From the NCBI GenBank assembly GCA_958295665.1, contig OY282559.1, forward strand, positions 130,671,605 through 130,735,604: a stretch of 64,000 nucleotides of DNA, read 5' to 3'. Below the pieces are notes generated by a model, which searched no databases, was not told the origin of the DNA, and saw only the letters and a program-made list of their open reading frames with translations. This document shows, in pieces, positions 33,925 to 46,784 of this stretch (its first letter is position 1; each line of letters opens with the position of its first letter). The stretch is from Tipula vernalis (taxonomy: Eukaryota > Arthropoda > Insecta > Diptera > Tipulidae). A program made the translations under genes and the position numbers.

Positions 33925-34590
33925 TTTTTTTATTTTTATTTTTTTTTTTTTTAATTTCTCATAGCCTTAAAAATATCAATTTATGAAAAATTAAAATAAT
34001 ATTGAAAAAATTAAGGTTAAGAAGGTAGGTTATTCTTTGCCAAAAGGCAGTGGCGAATAACCTTATCAATAAAATTGTTTAAAGTAAAATGTATGTTTTC
34101 TATTATTTTACTGCGCGCGTAATAGTTTAGGCAAGCGATTAAAAAATGTGGTGGCCGAAATTAAAAAGTACCTGCGATAAGCTTCACTAATAAATCCAGG
34201 AACAGAAAGGAAGTTTCTGTAATTATTACGAATGCCGCAAATAGTAATATCAGAATTCGGTGACCACTTCTAGAGAAAAATAATTTTGAAAATTTAAATA
34301 CACATAGGTAGGTGTTGCAATGGTAAAATTTTACAAGCCAAAAATTGGCTAAGAACGATCGCGGAGACTATTGAAAAACACAACAAGATTAATGTATTTT
34401 TGCAAAATGTATATAGGTTCCAATGTATTCATATAAACCCTACCCCAACAAGGTAATCCATAGGAAAGCTTAGATTCAACAAATGCATGATAAAAATTTA
34501 ATAAAACAGCGGATGAACAAAACTGACACAAGAAAAATTTAATTGATGCAGTATCCTTTTTAACTTCAATATCTACTATTGGGTTCTATT
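33925..34590 (-). mobile_element. 3' fragment of a LINE (reverse transcriptase tail)
   Basis: On the minus strand, VLLNFYHAFVESKLSYGLPCWG and IYILQKYINLVVF (34,531-34,349) match the region after the RT palm in CR1/Jockey-type LINEs (YxxxxxSxLxYGxxxWG...xQKxxxR). A degraded tail with further matches follows to an A-rich end (plus-strand T tract about 33,925-33,952). It is 5'-truncated, as is common for LINEs. Family level is uncertain. Confidence 0.7.
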
Positions 34591-34636
34591 TAATAAAAAT
34601 TCACATTCCATTCTGCGTTGTTTTGCATCTATAAAG

Positions 34637-37150
34637 ATGTCAGTCAGAGATCGACGAGAACAAGTAAAACATCTTGAGCTATGTTTTAACTGTCTCAAAC
34701 CTGGTCATCTGGTAGACAAGTGTCCATTGCAAGAGTCATATAAGATTTGCCATCTAAAGCACCTCACTTTGTTGCATATGACCATTAGCACTTCCAAAGC
34801 AGCTGCCACGTCAAGCAACGATAACACTTCAACACTACTTTCAGCTATTGAACGACGTCCAAGTCTGCTACATTCACGTCCGTTAAAGACAAATCCGACT
34901 CTACACATGTGTGCTTGCACCAGAAGTTTTAGAGAAATTTAATCCCCCCATTGTGGGATGGGCATTATTGGATTCCGGATCTCAAACGAATTTGATGAGC
35001 AATTCTCAAATGAATTTTATGAGCAACTACGATCAATGGTACTAAATTTTGCTACTGAACTTGAGATATTAGTTCTACCTTTTATCACGAATCTCCAACG
35101 GTGTCGATAAATACTACTGGCTGGTCCATTCGAGGCAATCTACAATTGACTGATCAATCTACAATTGCTAATTGGAGTTTTCTTCGATTTATTTAATGTC
35201 CGTCAAATCAAATTAGGAGAGAATTGGCCTTGTCTTCAAACCACAGTCCCAGGTTGAATTATATCAGGACCCTTTTCGTGCCACCCAGCAGCTATTAGAC
35301 AGAAAATTTCACTATACACGTCATCCATTAAAACCATCGAAGTGGCCATTGAAAGATTTTGGAAAATATATGCGATAAACATTTTGTCGAGCAAGTCAGG
35401 CGAGATGAAATAGGTAGATTTAACGTGAGATATTCGGATATTCGTTAAACGATATTTTGTTTGTGGGACCTGTGGTCGAAAATGAATTAGTATCTGCTCT
35501 TTGTCATTGATGATCTACAGAGTTACCGCCTGAAAACTGTAACGTACGGTACATCTTTAGCCAAATTTCTGGCCGCTCGTTGCCTCATACAGTTTGAAAT
35601 TGACAATCAAAGTTGCGATGATCAATTGTGATGCAATTCGACATGACGTGTGTTTCGATGTACGTTAACTGGTGCACCAACTCACCGGATATTCTCTTCG
35701 ATATTCCTCCGGAACATCATGAACAAATGATGCAGTTTGATAAAAACGACTACATAAAGACGTTGGGGATTTTCTGGCAACCACAAAGAGATGTCTTACA
35801 ATTTAATATACAACAATTCTTCAGTCAAGCAAAAGTGACGAAACGGGTTGTCATTTCCAAAATTGGTTCCTATTTGAAGATATTACTCCTAATAGCGTAA
35901 TAGAACTTCATGGTTTCGCCGATTCGAGCGGAACGGCCTAAGTGGACACAATTGATATCTAAAGGTGCTATGCTACTTTTAATTTTTCTGTCAGTGATAT
36001 CATTTACTGGACTGATTCAACAATTGTCCTCCATTGACTGAAATCGTCGCCTCACATTTTAAAACGTTTGTGGCAAACAGAGTTGCAAAAATACAAGAAT
36101 TGACGAATCCACAACAATGGTATCATATTGAGTCGACACAAAACCCCACAGATGTTGTGTCTCGAGAAAAAAGCCAGCAGATTTCGCCAAGTTAACCCAA
36201 ACCCAGTAGTACAACAGATGAACAATTTACCGAAGAGTGAGTTGAAGCAGCTCTACAATTCCACTGTGAAGGAATTAATTTTTGTGGTTTGTTTTACTTC
36301 ACGCAAAGTATTTGTGGCCGAACACCAATAAAAACGTATCTCTGCATCTTCGTCTGTTTTGTTACCAAGGCCATCCTGGGTGTATTTACACTTGTTTGTG
36401 CCACAAGAGGAGTATGAAGGAAGGTGTTTTTCCGATAATAGAAAAAAACTTAGTGGGAGCTAAATCTGAATTAAACCAGTTGTACCAACTTCTTCAAGAC
36501 TCCAACTTGTAGCAGAGAATAAACAATATGTGGCAAGAAGATTAAATTCAATGGACTATCGTACCATCACGATCTCCCCATTTTGGCGGCCTTTATGAAA
36601 CGGCCAGGAAATCGGCGAAATTTGCTCTGCGTCGTGTCATGGACAACGAGGTCTTCACATACGAAGAATTAAATACGCTGTGCAAACATGTGGAAGCCAT
36701 TTTGTATTCCTATCTCAAAACACCAGTCACTTCAGTTCCCGATGGTACAGCAATTCTTACTCCTGGACATGTTTTGATCGGCCGACGGTGGCCCAAATAT
36801 TACCGACAAGAACTCCAGTATCGACGGAAATGGACTATTAAATAACCAAACATACAAACTGGTCAAATTGTGCTGGTTAAGAATGACGGTCTTTCTCCCA
36901 CATGAAATGACAAATGTGGACAATTATCGCAATAAACGTGGAACTGATAGTATTGTCCGCGTAGTAAGCGTTAACATTGAAACAGGCGTCTATCAACGAG
37001 CCATCACTAAAATATCCTTAGTTCCACTTGAAATTGAACTCGACGAGGTTTCAACTCCAGCCTTTATTCATAAAAAATTTATAAAAATATATTTTTCGAT
37101 ATTTGGCGGTCAAACAGCCATTATAATTGTTAATATTGTACAAATCTAAC
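34637..37150 (+). pseudogene. Decayed BEL/Pao element (BEL-3) gag end and pol
   Basis: The plus-strand order is: gag knuckle RREQVKHLELCFNCLKPGHL (34,637-34,780); a protease start LLDSGSQTN (about 34,970); RT with DILFDIPPEHHEQMMQFDKN and IKTLGIFWQPQRDVLQF (35,628-35,900); RNase H with ELHGFADSSGTA (about 35,908) and IYWTDSTIV (about 36,003); HIESTQNPTDVVSRE (about 36,127); integrase with SPHFGGLYETARKSAKFALR (about 36,578) and TYEELNTLCKHVEAIL; and the C-terminal domain RGTDSIVRVVSVNIETGVYQ (36,868-37,050). Stops and frameshifts occur throughout. No LTRs were identified, and the 5' side is cut by the LINE fragment. Confidence 0.85.
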
Positions 37151-38190
37151 AAATGTAAATTAAAGCAAAACAAGTGTATAAAAACGAAAATAAAATGGAT
37201 GAATTAATAAAGGCCCATATTTATAGTTAAATTATAGTTGGCCACCTAGCTTAGAATCTAAAAACTATACCTTAGAGTTAAGTAAAAAAAAGACATTTCT
37301 CATAATAGTAAGACTTCAAGTTAGGGCGGTGTACAAACCAACATACAAAGCTAACATTGCACCTGAAAAAATGAACATGTTTCCGAATATAGGCAATGCT
37401 GGTCTGAAACCCGTTCATAATAGTTTCACTGTATGTAACTATTTTACACGGAGAAAACGAATAAGTACCAAATATGTGTGGGAGTATCGGTTCCTTCATT
37501 TTGCTTAAATATGAAAAAAATTGAATATGGAATTCTAAACATTATAAATAAGAGAACTGTAGATGTGAATATTAATCCCAAATAAAAAAAATTAAAAAAT
37601 AAAATTTTATATGACAACAACAATTTTTGGTTGACAACAATAACAGCAAGGTCGTTTAATTCGAATTTTTTACTGTGCTACGTTTTTTCATATTAAATTG
37701 TACATGTGTACGCAAAAAAAAATCGTTTTTTGTCCTAAAGTAACCTTCTTTCACAATCAGAAAAGTTAGGCAATGACGGTTTTATCGTTAATTTCCCGAA
37801 TTATTTTAATAAAATTAAATTCAAACGTGCTTTATGTTTATACATTTATTTTGTTGCATCAATCGTTCTTTATTAGACTGAATTTTATTAAAGCAGTTAC
37901 ACAGTGTCGGGTATCGTAATTAATAACAATTTAAAAAGTACAAAATTTTTATGGACACTATAGCGGCTGGAAGATGGTATCGTCGAAAAAATATCACTTG
38001 GTGGTTGAAAACATAAATTTAGTTCCGACTGTCTGAGACTCAGAGGAGACTTAAGACGAAATAAAAATTTCAAAAATATTATTAAAATATTGGTGAAAAA
38101 AAAACTGTACGATAATGACACATTTCCTGAACAGAATTCATTTTGAATTAGATCGATCGGACAAAAACTGTCTGTGATATGCTCTTAACC
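37151..38190. other. AT-rich intergenic DNA, no supported feature
   Basis: Long A/T runs and short ORFs without similarity. Nothing recognised beyond simple AT-rich sequence. Confidence 0.45.
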
Positions 38191-38191
38191 A

Positions 38192-38265
38192 GGGGTGGTA
38201 TATTGTAACATCACGAGAAAGTAACGTTACAATATCCCACCCTGTTGGGATATTGTAACGTTACT
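38192..38265. repeat. Perfect 20-bp palindrome with a third, partly matching arm
   Basis: AGTAACGTTACAATATCCCA (38,220-38,239) and its exact reverse complement (38,246-38,265) are separated by six bases. A further copy of the right arm with one mismatch (GGGTGGTATATTGTAAC, 38,193-38,209) lies upstream, so the middle arm can pair with either side. It sits directly before the Sat-150 array. Confidence 0.9.
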
Positions 38266-38279
38266 GCACCCTGTTAAAG

Positions 38280-39845
38280 TTAGCCGAAAGTTTCCAGCCG
38301 AAAGTGAAAAGTCGATAATGCAGATTATGTTATTGATATTCCAGCCAAAAATAAATCAGCCTCTAGAGTGTTATGTCTGGTGATGGATTCAATTGATGTG
38401 ATTACTCAATAGCTATCGCAGGAAAAAAATTCAGTTCATGCTTCCCGTGGAAAATCTCGGAAAATTCGATTTTCCAAAAATTATTAGAAAATTTGAATAA
38501 AATCAGCCTTTAAAGTGTTATGTCTGGAGATGGATTCAATTAATGTGATTACTCAATAGCTATTACAGGAAAAAAAATCAGTACAAGTTTCCCGTGGGAA
38601 ATCTCGGAAAATTCAAAAAAGTTTCCAGCCGAAAGTAAGAAATGGATAAATAAAAAAGCCTCCAGAGTGTTATGTCTGGAGATGGATTGCGTTGATGTGA
38701 CTTGTCAATAGCTATCGCCGAAAAAAAAATTCAGTTCATGTTTCCCGTGGGAAATCTCGGAAAATTCAAAAAAGTTTCCAGCCGAAAGTAAGAAATGGCT
38801 GAATAAAATCGGCCTCTAGAGTGTTATATCTGGAGATAGATTGGATTGATGTTACTTGTCAATAGCTATCGCAGGGAAAAAATTCAGTTCATGTTTCCCG
38901 TGGGAAATCTCGGAAAATTCAAAAAGGTTTCCAGCCGAAAGTAAGAATTGGATAAATATAAAAAGCCTCTAGAGTGTTATGTCTGGAGATGGAATGCATT
39001 GATGTCACTTGTCAATAGCTATCGCAGGAAAAAAATTCAGTTCATGTTTCCCGTGGGAAATCTCGGAAAAGACGATTTTCAAAAATTATTAGAAAATTTG
39101 TATAAAATCAGCCTGTAGAGTGTTATGTCTGGAGATGGATTCAATTGATGTGATTACTCAATAGCTATTGCAGGGAAAAAATTCAATTAAAGTTTCCCAT
39201 GGGAAATCTCGGAAAATTCGATTTTCCAAAAATTATTAGAAAATTTGTATAAAATCAGCCTCTAGAGTGTTATGTCTGGAGATAGATTCAATTAATGTGA
39301 TTACTAAATAGCTATTGCAGGAAAAAAATCAGTACAAGTTTCCCGTGGGAAATCTCGGAAAATTCAAAAAAGTTTCCAGCGGAAAGTAAGAAATGGATAA
39401 ATAAAAAAAGCCTCCAGAGTGTTATGTCTGGAGATGGATTGCATTGATGTGACTTGTCTATAGCTATCGCTGGAAAAACATTCAGTTCAAGTTTCCGGTG
39501 GGAAATCTCGGAAAACTCGATTTTCCAAAAATTATTAGAAAATTTATATAAAATCAGCCTTTAAAGTGTTATGTCTGGAGATGGATTCAATTGATGTGAT
39601 TACTCAATAGCTATTGCAGGAAAAAAAATCAGTACAAGTTTCCCGTGGGAAATCTCGGAAAATTCAAAAAACTTTCCAGCAGAAAGTAAGAAATGGATAA
39701 ATAAAAAAGCCTTCAGAGTGTCATGTCTGGAGATGGATTGCATTGATGTGACTTGTCAATAGTTACGGCAGGAAAAACATTCAGTCATGTTTCCCGTGGG
39801 AAATCTCGGAAAATTCGATTTTCCAAAAATTAATAGAAAATTTTC
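38280..39845 (+). repeat. Sat-150 tandem array, about ten monomers in two variants
   Basis: The core GAGTGTTATGTCTGGAGATG recurs near 38,368, 38,515, 38,667, 38,817, 38,970, 39,117, 39,266, 39,417, 39,565 and 39,716, a period of about 147-153 bp. Two monomer types alternate irregularly: one carries TTCGATTTTCCAAAAATTAT, the other AAAGTTTCCAGCCGAAAGTA, at the same place. The order looks like A A B B B A A B A B. The shared GGAAAATTCGATTTTCC is a small hairpin. A partial copy lies at 5578-5668. Confidence 0.93.
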
Positions 39846-42009
39846 CGAAATGGGAAAATCGAATTCGAAACAAACCAACCATGATGTGCATCGATGATAA
39901 TTATATAATCATAGGTAGATTGCTGTTGTCTTCCACTATTTGATAAGTATATTATACATATGAAACTAGAGTATTAAATTTCAACTGCATTCAAACAAAT
40001 ACCATTTTATTACAAAAATATTTAAGCTCGTTAATTAAAATATTTTTGCTTAGATGAGGTTGTATTGCACAACCCATTAAAATATGTAACTCTATATGAA
40101 GCAAGAATTTTGTTTGTCTTTGTTCACCAAACCCTAACAGTGATAAACATAAAGCTTATTCCTTCCTATCATCTAAAAAGCTTTCCATATGTACATAACT
40201 TTATATACCTATACAGCAGTATAAAGTAAAATGATAAAATTCGGTATTTGTAATTTGTTACGTTGATATTCATCATAATTATCTCATACCATCCGGACTA
40301 GGGAAATAAAAACAAAAAAATAATTTTCATGTCGAAAATAGAAAAAAGTAAAAAAACAAAAAATAAATTTACAATTCTAATTAAAATTATTTCAATTTTA
40401 CCATGTTCTTGGATAGATGAACATACATATGTATGTAGCTAGTATACTTAGGTAGCGACCATAAAAACAACAACAACAACAACTTGAACAATATCTCCTC
40501 TTGTGTACACATACATACCTTCACTGGAACAAAAGAAAAACACAAAACAAAAGTCGTTCGTTTAATGATAAACAACACAACGATGTAAAATAAAAACGGA
40601 AAATAGAAAATTATCATAACAAAAAAACAAAAAATACGAAATGAAAATTTAGGAAAATTATCTTGAATATTCATGATCTTCTCTTTTATTTCATTTATTT
40701 CCTTATTTTTCTATACTTCGGTGGTCCATCCAACATCATCTCCAAATCACCATAATATAAATTTTCTAAAATACAACAAGTGACTGTACACGGTTTGAGT
40801 ATCTAGTCGCTACCTTAAGAATATTCAAAGAAGGTTGACTATACATCACTTTGTTTTATCTGGATTATATTGAAATCGAGCGCAAACTGTATTCCGCATA
40901 CATATTCACAAAATTTGTTGTCGCCCTGATGAGATGGTTATAAATATAAACGGATGGGTGGAGGCAAACAATAAAAAGGGAAAAAATAATAAAATTTTCA
41001 ATTTAAATCAACTGACACAAAACACAGACGATGATGATGAACAAAGAAAATTAAACTTAAATATGAAAACAATGATTAAAGCGTCACACATACCCATAGT
41101 GATTTATTTTATGGTAGCGGGGTCACACTCTAATTGCTTAGGTTTAATTTGAATTTATGAACTTGGAGCCCGGAATTTAGGAGATATTAAAACTTGAGTT
41201 AAGTTAGCAATACAAATTAAACTTTACATCTTGATATTAGAGGATTTCTCAACGGAGAATATATCGATTCAAGGTTATTGACTGAATTTCCATCTAACGA
41301 GTACTTTAAAGAGTCTATAGCACTCGTAGGATTATCAAAATGGTAATTATGATAGGGCCCCGATCTTGTAGGATGAAATACTGCACACTATTATTAGCAA
41401 CCGTATATTCAGCTAGGAAAGTATATTAACAATGTTTATTATTTGTACACTGGATTTGTTCGATACCATTCACTACTGGTATCATATAATTACACGACCA
41501 CAAAATTACTGAAAACGATTTTTGATATTATCTGAGATATTATACAAGAGAGTATCAAGTCATTGACATTTTTCAAAATTAAGCATATTTAGATAGCTAT
41601 TCAGACTCACGGAAAACCAATCGTAGCAAATATTAGTAGTTAATGAAATTTAAGGGACAACCACTTACTATGAAGTCAATTTACGACAGCAAAGAATATC
41701 GAATTTTGCATTAATGTGAAGTTATCCTAGGATTTCATCCCAGAAATAAAAAAAAAAAATTGAATTAGGCAACCCTCGTAAAATTTTATATATCAAGGAT
41801 TCTTTTGTGAAATGAACCATGGACAGAACTAAATTATTTTTAAACTTAAAGCTTAATAAAAACGCTATAAATATCTAAATTAAATAATTAAACACTAATT
41901 CCAACAAAAAATTGAACATAACATATATGTATCGCTTTCAAAACATATAGGCACATATCTTTCGAAAGAAATACATACTTTTATGTTATTTTTTTATAGT
42001 GAAATACCA
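39846..42009. other. AT-rich, possibly unique DNA with no proven gene
   Basis: This is the longest stretch without a recognisable repeat. It has a (CAA)n run near 40,469 and short ORFs. A reading frame ending at 41,152 finishes with a signal-peptide-like segment, MIKASHIPIVIYFMVAGS (about 41,070), but I found no homology, convincing donor site or downstream exon. It could be host 5' exon sequence or chance. Confidence 0.35.
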
Positions 42010-42680
42010 TATTTATTCGATGTTAGAATTAATACAGATTTTTCGTCTGTAATAATAAAAGTTATAGTAGGCCCGGATTAAGGTCCAATGGTTTTAAGAT
42101 AGACATACTTACAGCTAATTTTTTGCCAAATTTAATGAAAATCGTACCGTTGCAACTTGTGTAATTTAGCCGTGGGCCAAAAAACTCAAACCCGTTTTTG
42201 AATAAGGATTGGATTTTTCTTCTGTAATAATAAAATTTATAGTTTGTCGGATTAAGGATCAATGGTTTTAAGATGGAAATACATACAACTTGCTTTTGGC
42301 CAAATTAAAAAAATCGCACTGTTGCAACTTGCGTAATTTGGCCCTGGGCCAAAACTAAATAACGGTTTTGAAGTAAAATTTAATTTTTCGTCTGAAATAA
42401 TAAAATTTATAACTTGTCGGATTAAAGCTGAGTAGTTTTAAGATGGACATACTTGCAGCTTACTTTTGACCAAATTTAAAGAAAATCGTACTGTTGCAAC
42501 TTGTGTAGTTTAGCCCTGGGTCAAAATTCTATACCGTTTTTAAGTAAGATTGGATTTTTCGTCTGTAATAATAAAATTTATAATTTGTCGGATTAAAGCT
42601 GATTGGTTTTAAGATAGACATACTTACAGCTTAATTTTGGATAAATTAAAAATAATTCGTAATGTTGCAACTTGTGTAAT
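42010..42680 (+). repeat. Sat-170 tandem array, left part
   Basis: GTTGCAACTTGTGTAATTTA and variants recur near 42,151, 42,321, 42,494 and 42,664 (period about 170 bp). Each monomer also carries CGTCTGTAATAATAAAATTT, GGTTTTAAGATGGACATAC and CCCTGGGCCAAAACT. The array is cut at 42,680 by a Gypsy insertion and resumes at 50,285. Confidence 0.93.
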
Positions 42681-43106
42681 TGTTGTGAACACATAGGTGA
42701 CTCACTATAAATTATACACATACACATTACATAGATAATTATTAATATTATATACTTAATTGTTATATGCGAAATTGGTTTATATAAAGTCATATTAGAT
42801 AGTGTATGTGAACTTGTTTAGTAATGTATTATATCAACAATACAAATGCATAAAAACAATATTGTAATGTATTGCGGTCGATTTGAGATCAAAATAAAAT
42901 TTAAGTAAGTTAGTTGATAAAAAGCTTTCATTATGAATTATTAAAATTAATGTAAATTAATATTGAAATAAAATAAAAAGTAAAATAAACGATTTTATAA
43001 GATTGGAACAAAACCAATTCTTTTTTTATTTACATAAACTAACATTTAAAAGTGAAATTGTGTTTTATTGTGGATTTTTCATTGCCATGCGCTCGCAAAT
43101 ACAACA
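42681..43106 (+). repeat. Gypsy (mdg1/412-like) 5' LTR
   Basis: Starts TGTTGTGAACACATAGG and ends AATACAACA. Compared with the 3' LTR I see four single-base differences (near 42,692, 42,872, 42,996 and 43,069). The following bases, TTTGGTGACAGCGG, should contain the primer site, but I could not assign a tRNA. Confidence 0.95.
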
Positions 43107-43832
43107 TTTGGTGACAGCGGTATACAAGCAAACGGTATTTCGAGCCTTGAGTAAAGAATAAACTATATACCAGAATAAATTTTTTACCGTGCATCATATA
43201 ATCGTAAAATTATAATTTGATGTGCCTATACATATCGAGAACAATCCAAACGTGGGTTTGTGTACACATATTACACGGTTAACACATTTTATTAACAAAC
43301 TGCAAAGCTGGAACAAAATTACCGGAATATCAAATACAATATTTGGAATAACATAAACAACCTTACCAACATTTACCGGAATATCATAAATAACCAAATA
43401 CCAAGAGCAACAATTGGCCAATGTCAACATAATTTACACGCTCATAATCATTATATTTAATTAGTATCAACCAGAGCGTGCTAAGGGAAGATACAATACA
43501 ACAATTGGTAAACGGTCCAACATTAACTAATACATTTACAAATACAACATTTACATTTGGACATTTGATAATCATATTTTGGTATCAACATTTAACGGTA
43601 CACGGTATTCGGTAATTGATCAACGGCACCCCTAGATTTGGACAGCAATTACAAATGGAAAACCAACACTTCAACAGTTTCATCCTATTTTATTAACTTA
43701 TATAAAAAAATAAAAAAAATTATTACATGTAATACAAATAATTATGGTGAGTTGAATTTAATATTTCAATTGAAATTTGTATTATACATTTTTTCTCCTT
43801 CTATTTCACATATACATAATCAATTCAATTTT

Positions 43833-45120
43833 ATGAGTTCCATTGGTGATGACAAAATAAATAAAAATCAAAAAACGATACAATCGATTAAAATAGAACG
43901 GAAATCAATAAATATATCAGAAGAACAACTATCGGATACGTCAAATGTTAATGAAGATAATAATTCGGGAAATATAAATCAGGTGAGTAACCAAGTTTTG
44001 TATAACAGTAATGATTATATCAGTAAAAATTGCACTGACCTTGAACAACAATCTGTGATAACGCCATCAACCTCGAAATCACATTCTAGTACTATAAATA
44101 AATTATCCACTAATCAAAATCGCAAAATGTCGCTAAATTTGAATATTGCTTTAAAAATTATACCAGAATTTAACGGTAATCCCAGAAAATTGAACAAGTT
44201 CATTTCAGCCTGTGAAATGGTCTATAAAAAACTAAATGATGAATTTGACGATGATGCACTAATTGAAATGATATTATTCAAATTGCAAGATAAAGCACAT
44301 GAAATTTTCAAACATAAAACATTTAAAAAATATCCTGATCTAAAATGCGAATTAAACACTCAATTTTCCGAAAATAGACCTATCGAGTATTTACAAGTTG
44401 AATTAGTTAGGGCAATTCAACGACCGAACGAAGACGTTAAATCTTATGCCTACAGAATTGATGAGTTGTTGAACGATTTAAATACTGCCTGTATCGCACG
44501 AGAAGGTTAACAATCTTCTGAAATTATACAGCGTTTAAATGGAACCACTCGTAGTATTGAAATCATTCGTAGATGGTCTTAGCAGTTTATTACAACTAAT
44601 TATAAAAGCGTGTAGATTTGTTACTTTAAAAGAAGCTGTATCTAAAGCAATAGAAGAAGAGGCTACTATTAAATATAAACTATCCTCTATTTCGAATGCA
44701 CCTTCTAGCTCTTCTATAAAATATTTAAAATGCCAAATTTGTAAAAAGAATGGGCATTCAGCGGAAACTTGCTATCGTAGGAACTCAAGAGAGTCTACCG
44801 AGTTCCAGAATAAAACCAGAACATTCGACAATTCCAATAAATCATTTATTACAAATCAAAGTATTCAGGCAAACCAACCAGAATTATCAAATCAGCGAAC
44901 AACAGTATGTGGTTATTGTAAGCGAATAGGACATCACATCAGAAATTGTCGTCAACGAAAATATGCTGAAGCAACTCGAGTTCAAAATGTTAACTTATCT
45001 GTCCAAACTGTTAAGGATTCGGGAAACGAGAGTCCACTCGTACAGAAATTCACTAAAATTGTGTTCGAATTCAGAGATATTATCAACTACGCCAAACGAA
45101 CATTTTCTTTTACCATCTGA
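43833..45120 (+). pseudogene. Gypsy (mdg1/412-like) gag with one stop and one frameshift
   Basis: The likely start is ATG 43,833 (MSSIGDDKINK). The Gag core IIPEFNGNPRKLNKFISACE lies near 44,157. The frame stops at TAA 44,508-44,510, and Gag similarity resumes in another frame at about 44,540 (LKSFVDGLSSLLQLIIKACR). Two CCHC knuckles close the protein: CQICKKNGHSAETC (about 44,730) and CGYCKRIGHHIRNC (about 44,910). Particle assembly from this copy would fail without complementation. Confidence 0.88.
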
Positions 45121-46784
45121 TTATTCAATTAAACTAAATAATAATAACCATAAATATGTTTTTTTAAATATCGACATTTTGAAGAATGAAAATTCGAGTT
45201 TTTTGATTGATACTGGTGCAGATATCAGCATTTTAAAAAAAGATTGTATAAAAGAAAACGTTATGTGTCACCCTGATTTAAAATGCACTATCACTGGCAT
45301 CACGCATAATCAAATTCAAACCTTAGCGTTATGCGAAGGAAACATATTTTTGAGTCAAGACAAATCAATTCCTCAAAAATTTCACATAGTAAGTAATGAA
45401 TTCCCAATAAATTCTATGGGTATTTTAGGCAAAAATTTTCTCGAATGCAATGGTTGTAAAATTGATTACACAAATAAACTTTTGGAAGTTCCTTTATCAA
45501 GTTGCTATTCTCACAAATTTCCTCTGTGTTCCAAATTTTTGGTAAACGACACTATTCCTCCTCGAGTCGAAAAAATTATGAATATTTGTCATTTGTTACC
45601 GAAAAATTCTGAATACCTATGTCCGTCTATTGAAATTTCACCAGGTGTTTTCACTGGAAATTGTATAATAAAAACCTTAAATTCCCAATTTCCACTATCC
45701 ATTTTAAACACAAATGAATTCGCAGTCGATATTAAAGAAATAAATATAATGCCAACGCTTCTAGAAAACTATAAGGTATTACAATTAAACAAATGGAAAA
45801 ATCCTGTTGAAAATCGACTTCAAACCTTAGAAACTAAAATTGACACCAATCATCTAAATATAGAAGAAACAACTTCAATTATCAAAATTTGTCGGTCTTT
45901 TAACGATATCTTCTATTTAGAAGGTGATGAAATCACTAAAACCGATACTATTTCACATGAAATTACACTCATCCCTAACGCCAGACCAATTAATATTAAA
46001 CCATACAGATTACCCTTTGCTGCAAAGGAAGAAATAAATAACCAAGTTGAAGACATGTTAAAAAACCATATTATCGCACAATCTAATAGTCCATGGAACT
46101 CACCATTACTTGTTGTTCCGAAAAAATCGGGAGAAGGCCTCAAACGCTGGAGATTTGTTTTGGATTATCGGAAATTAAATGAAATTACCATTCCAGATAC
46201 ATTCCCATTGCCAAACATAGTGGAGATTTTGGACCAACTTGGAAAATCAAAATATTTCTCTACACTTGATCTAGTAGATGGATACCATCAAGTTCCTGTA
46301 AGTGAAAAAGATAAACCAAAAACAGCGTTCAGCACAAATCTAGGTCATTACCAATTTAATCGTATGCCGTTTGGACTTCGAGGCGCTCCAGCGACTTTTC
46401 AACGGATGATGAATTCGGTATTGTCTGGTTTGAACACCATAAAATGTTTTGTTTATCTTGACGATATTGTGATCTACGGGTATGATTTAGAAGACCACAA
46501 TAAAAAACTAGTCAAAGTTTTCACTTGCTTGCGAGCTCATAAACTAAAACTACAACCAAAAAAATGTAAATTCTTAAGAAAGGAAATTAGTTATTTAGGT
46601 TATACTATTTCTGATGCGGGAGTTCGACCAGATCCGTTAAAAATATCTGCAATAAAAAACTACCCTAAACCTAAAACAACTAAAGACATAAAATCATTTT
46701 TAGGACTATGCAGTTATTACAGACGCTTCATAAAAGGATTCTCTGATATTGCAGAACCTCTCACAGCTCTTCAAAAAAAAAAAA
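45121..46784 (+). pseudogene. Gypsy (mdg1/412-like) pol, first part: protease and RT
   Basis: An open frame that overlaps the end of gag in another frame. The protease motif SFLIDTGADISILKKD (about 45,202) and GILGKNFL are intact. RT has KRWRFVLDYRKLN, GLRGAPATFQRMMN and the catalytic YLDDIVIYG (about 46,455), and it continues to the thumb region SFLGLCSYYRRFIKGFSDIA. The frame then runs into an inserted sequence after LTALQKK at about 46,784. Confidence 0.93.

Noticed and set aside
38280..39845. CRISPR-like repeat-spacer array
   Set aside because: The whole ~150-bp unit repeats, with no unique spacers, and the genome is eukaryotic.
40387..40674. A 95-residue minus-strand hydrophobic ORF
   Set aside because: Composition follows A/T-rich DNA; no family features, and no start context or conservation could be argued.
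43638..43832. Upstream extension of Gypsy gag before ATG 43,833
   Set aside because: It has no ATG and no Gag-like sequence; the frame is open by chance in AT-rich leader DNA.
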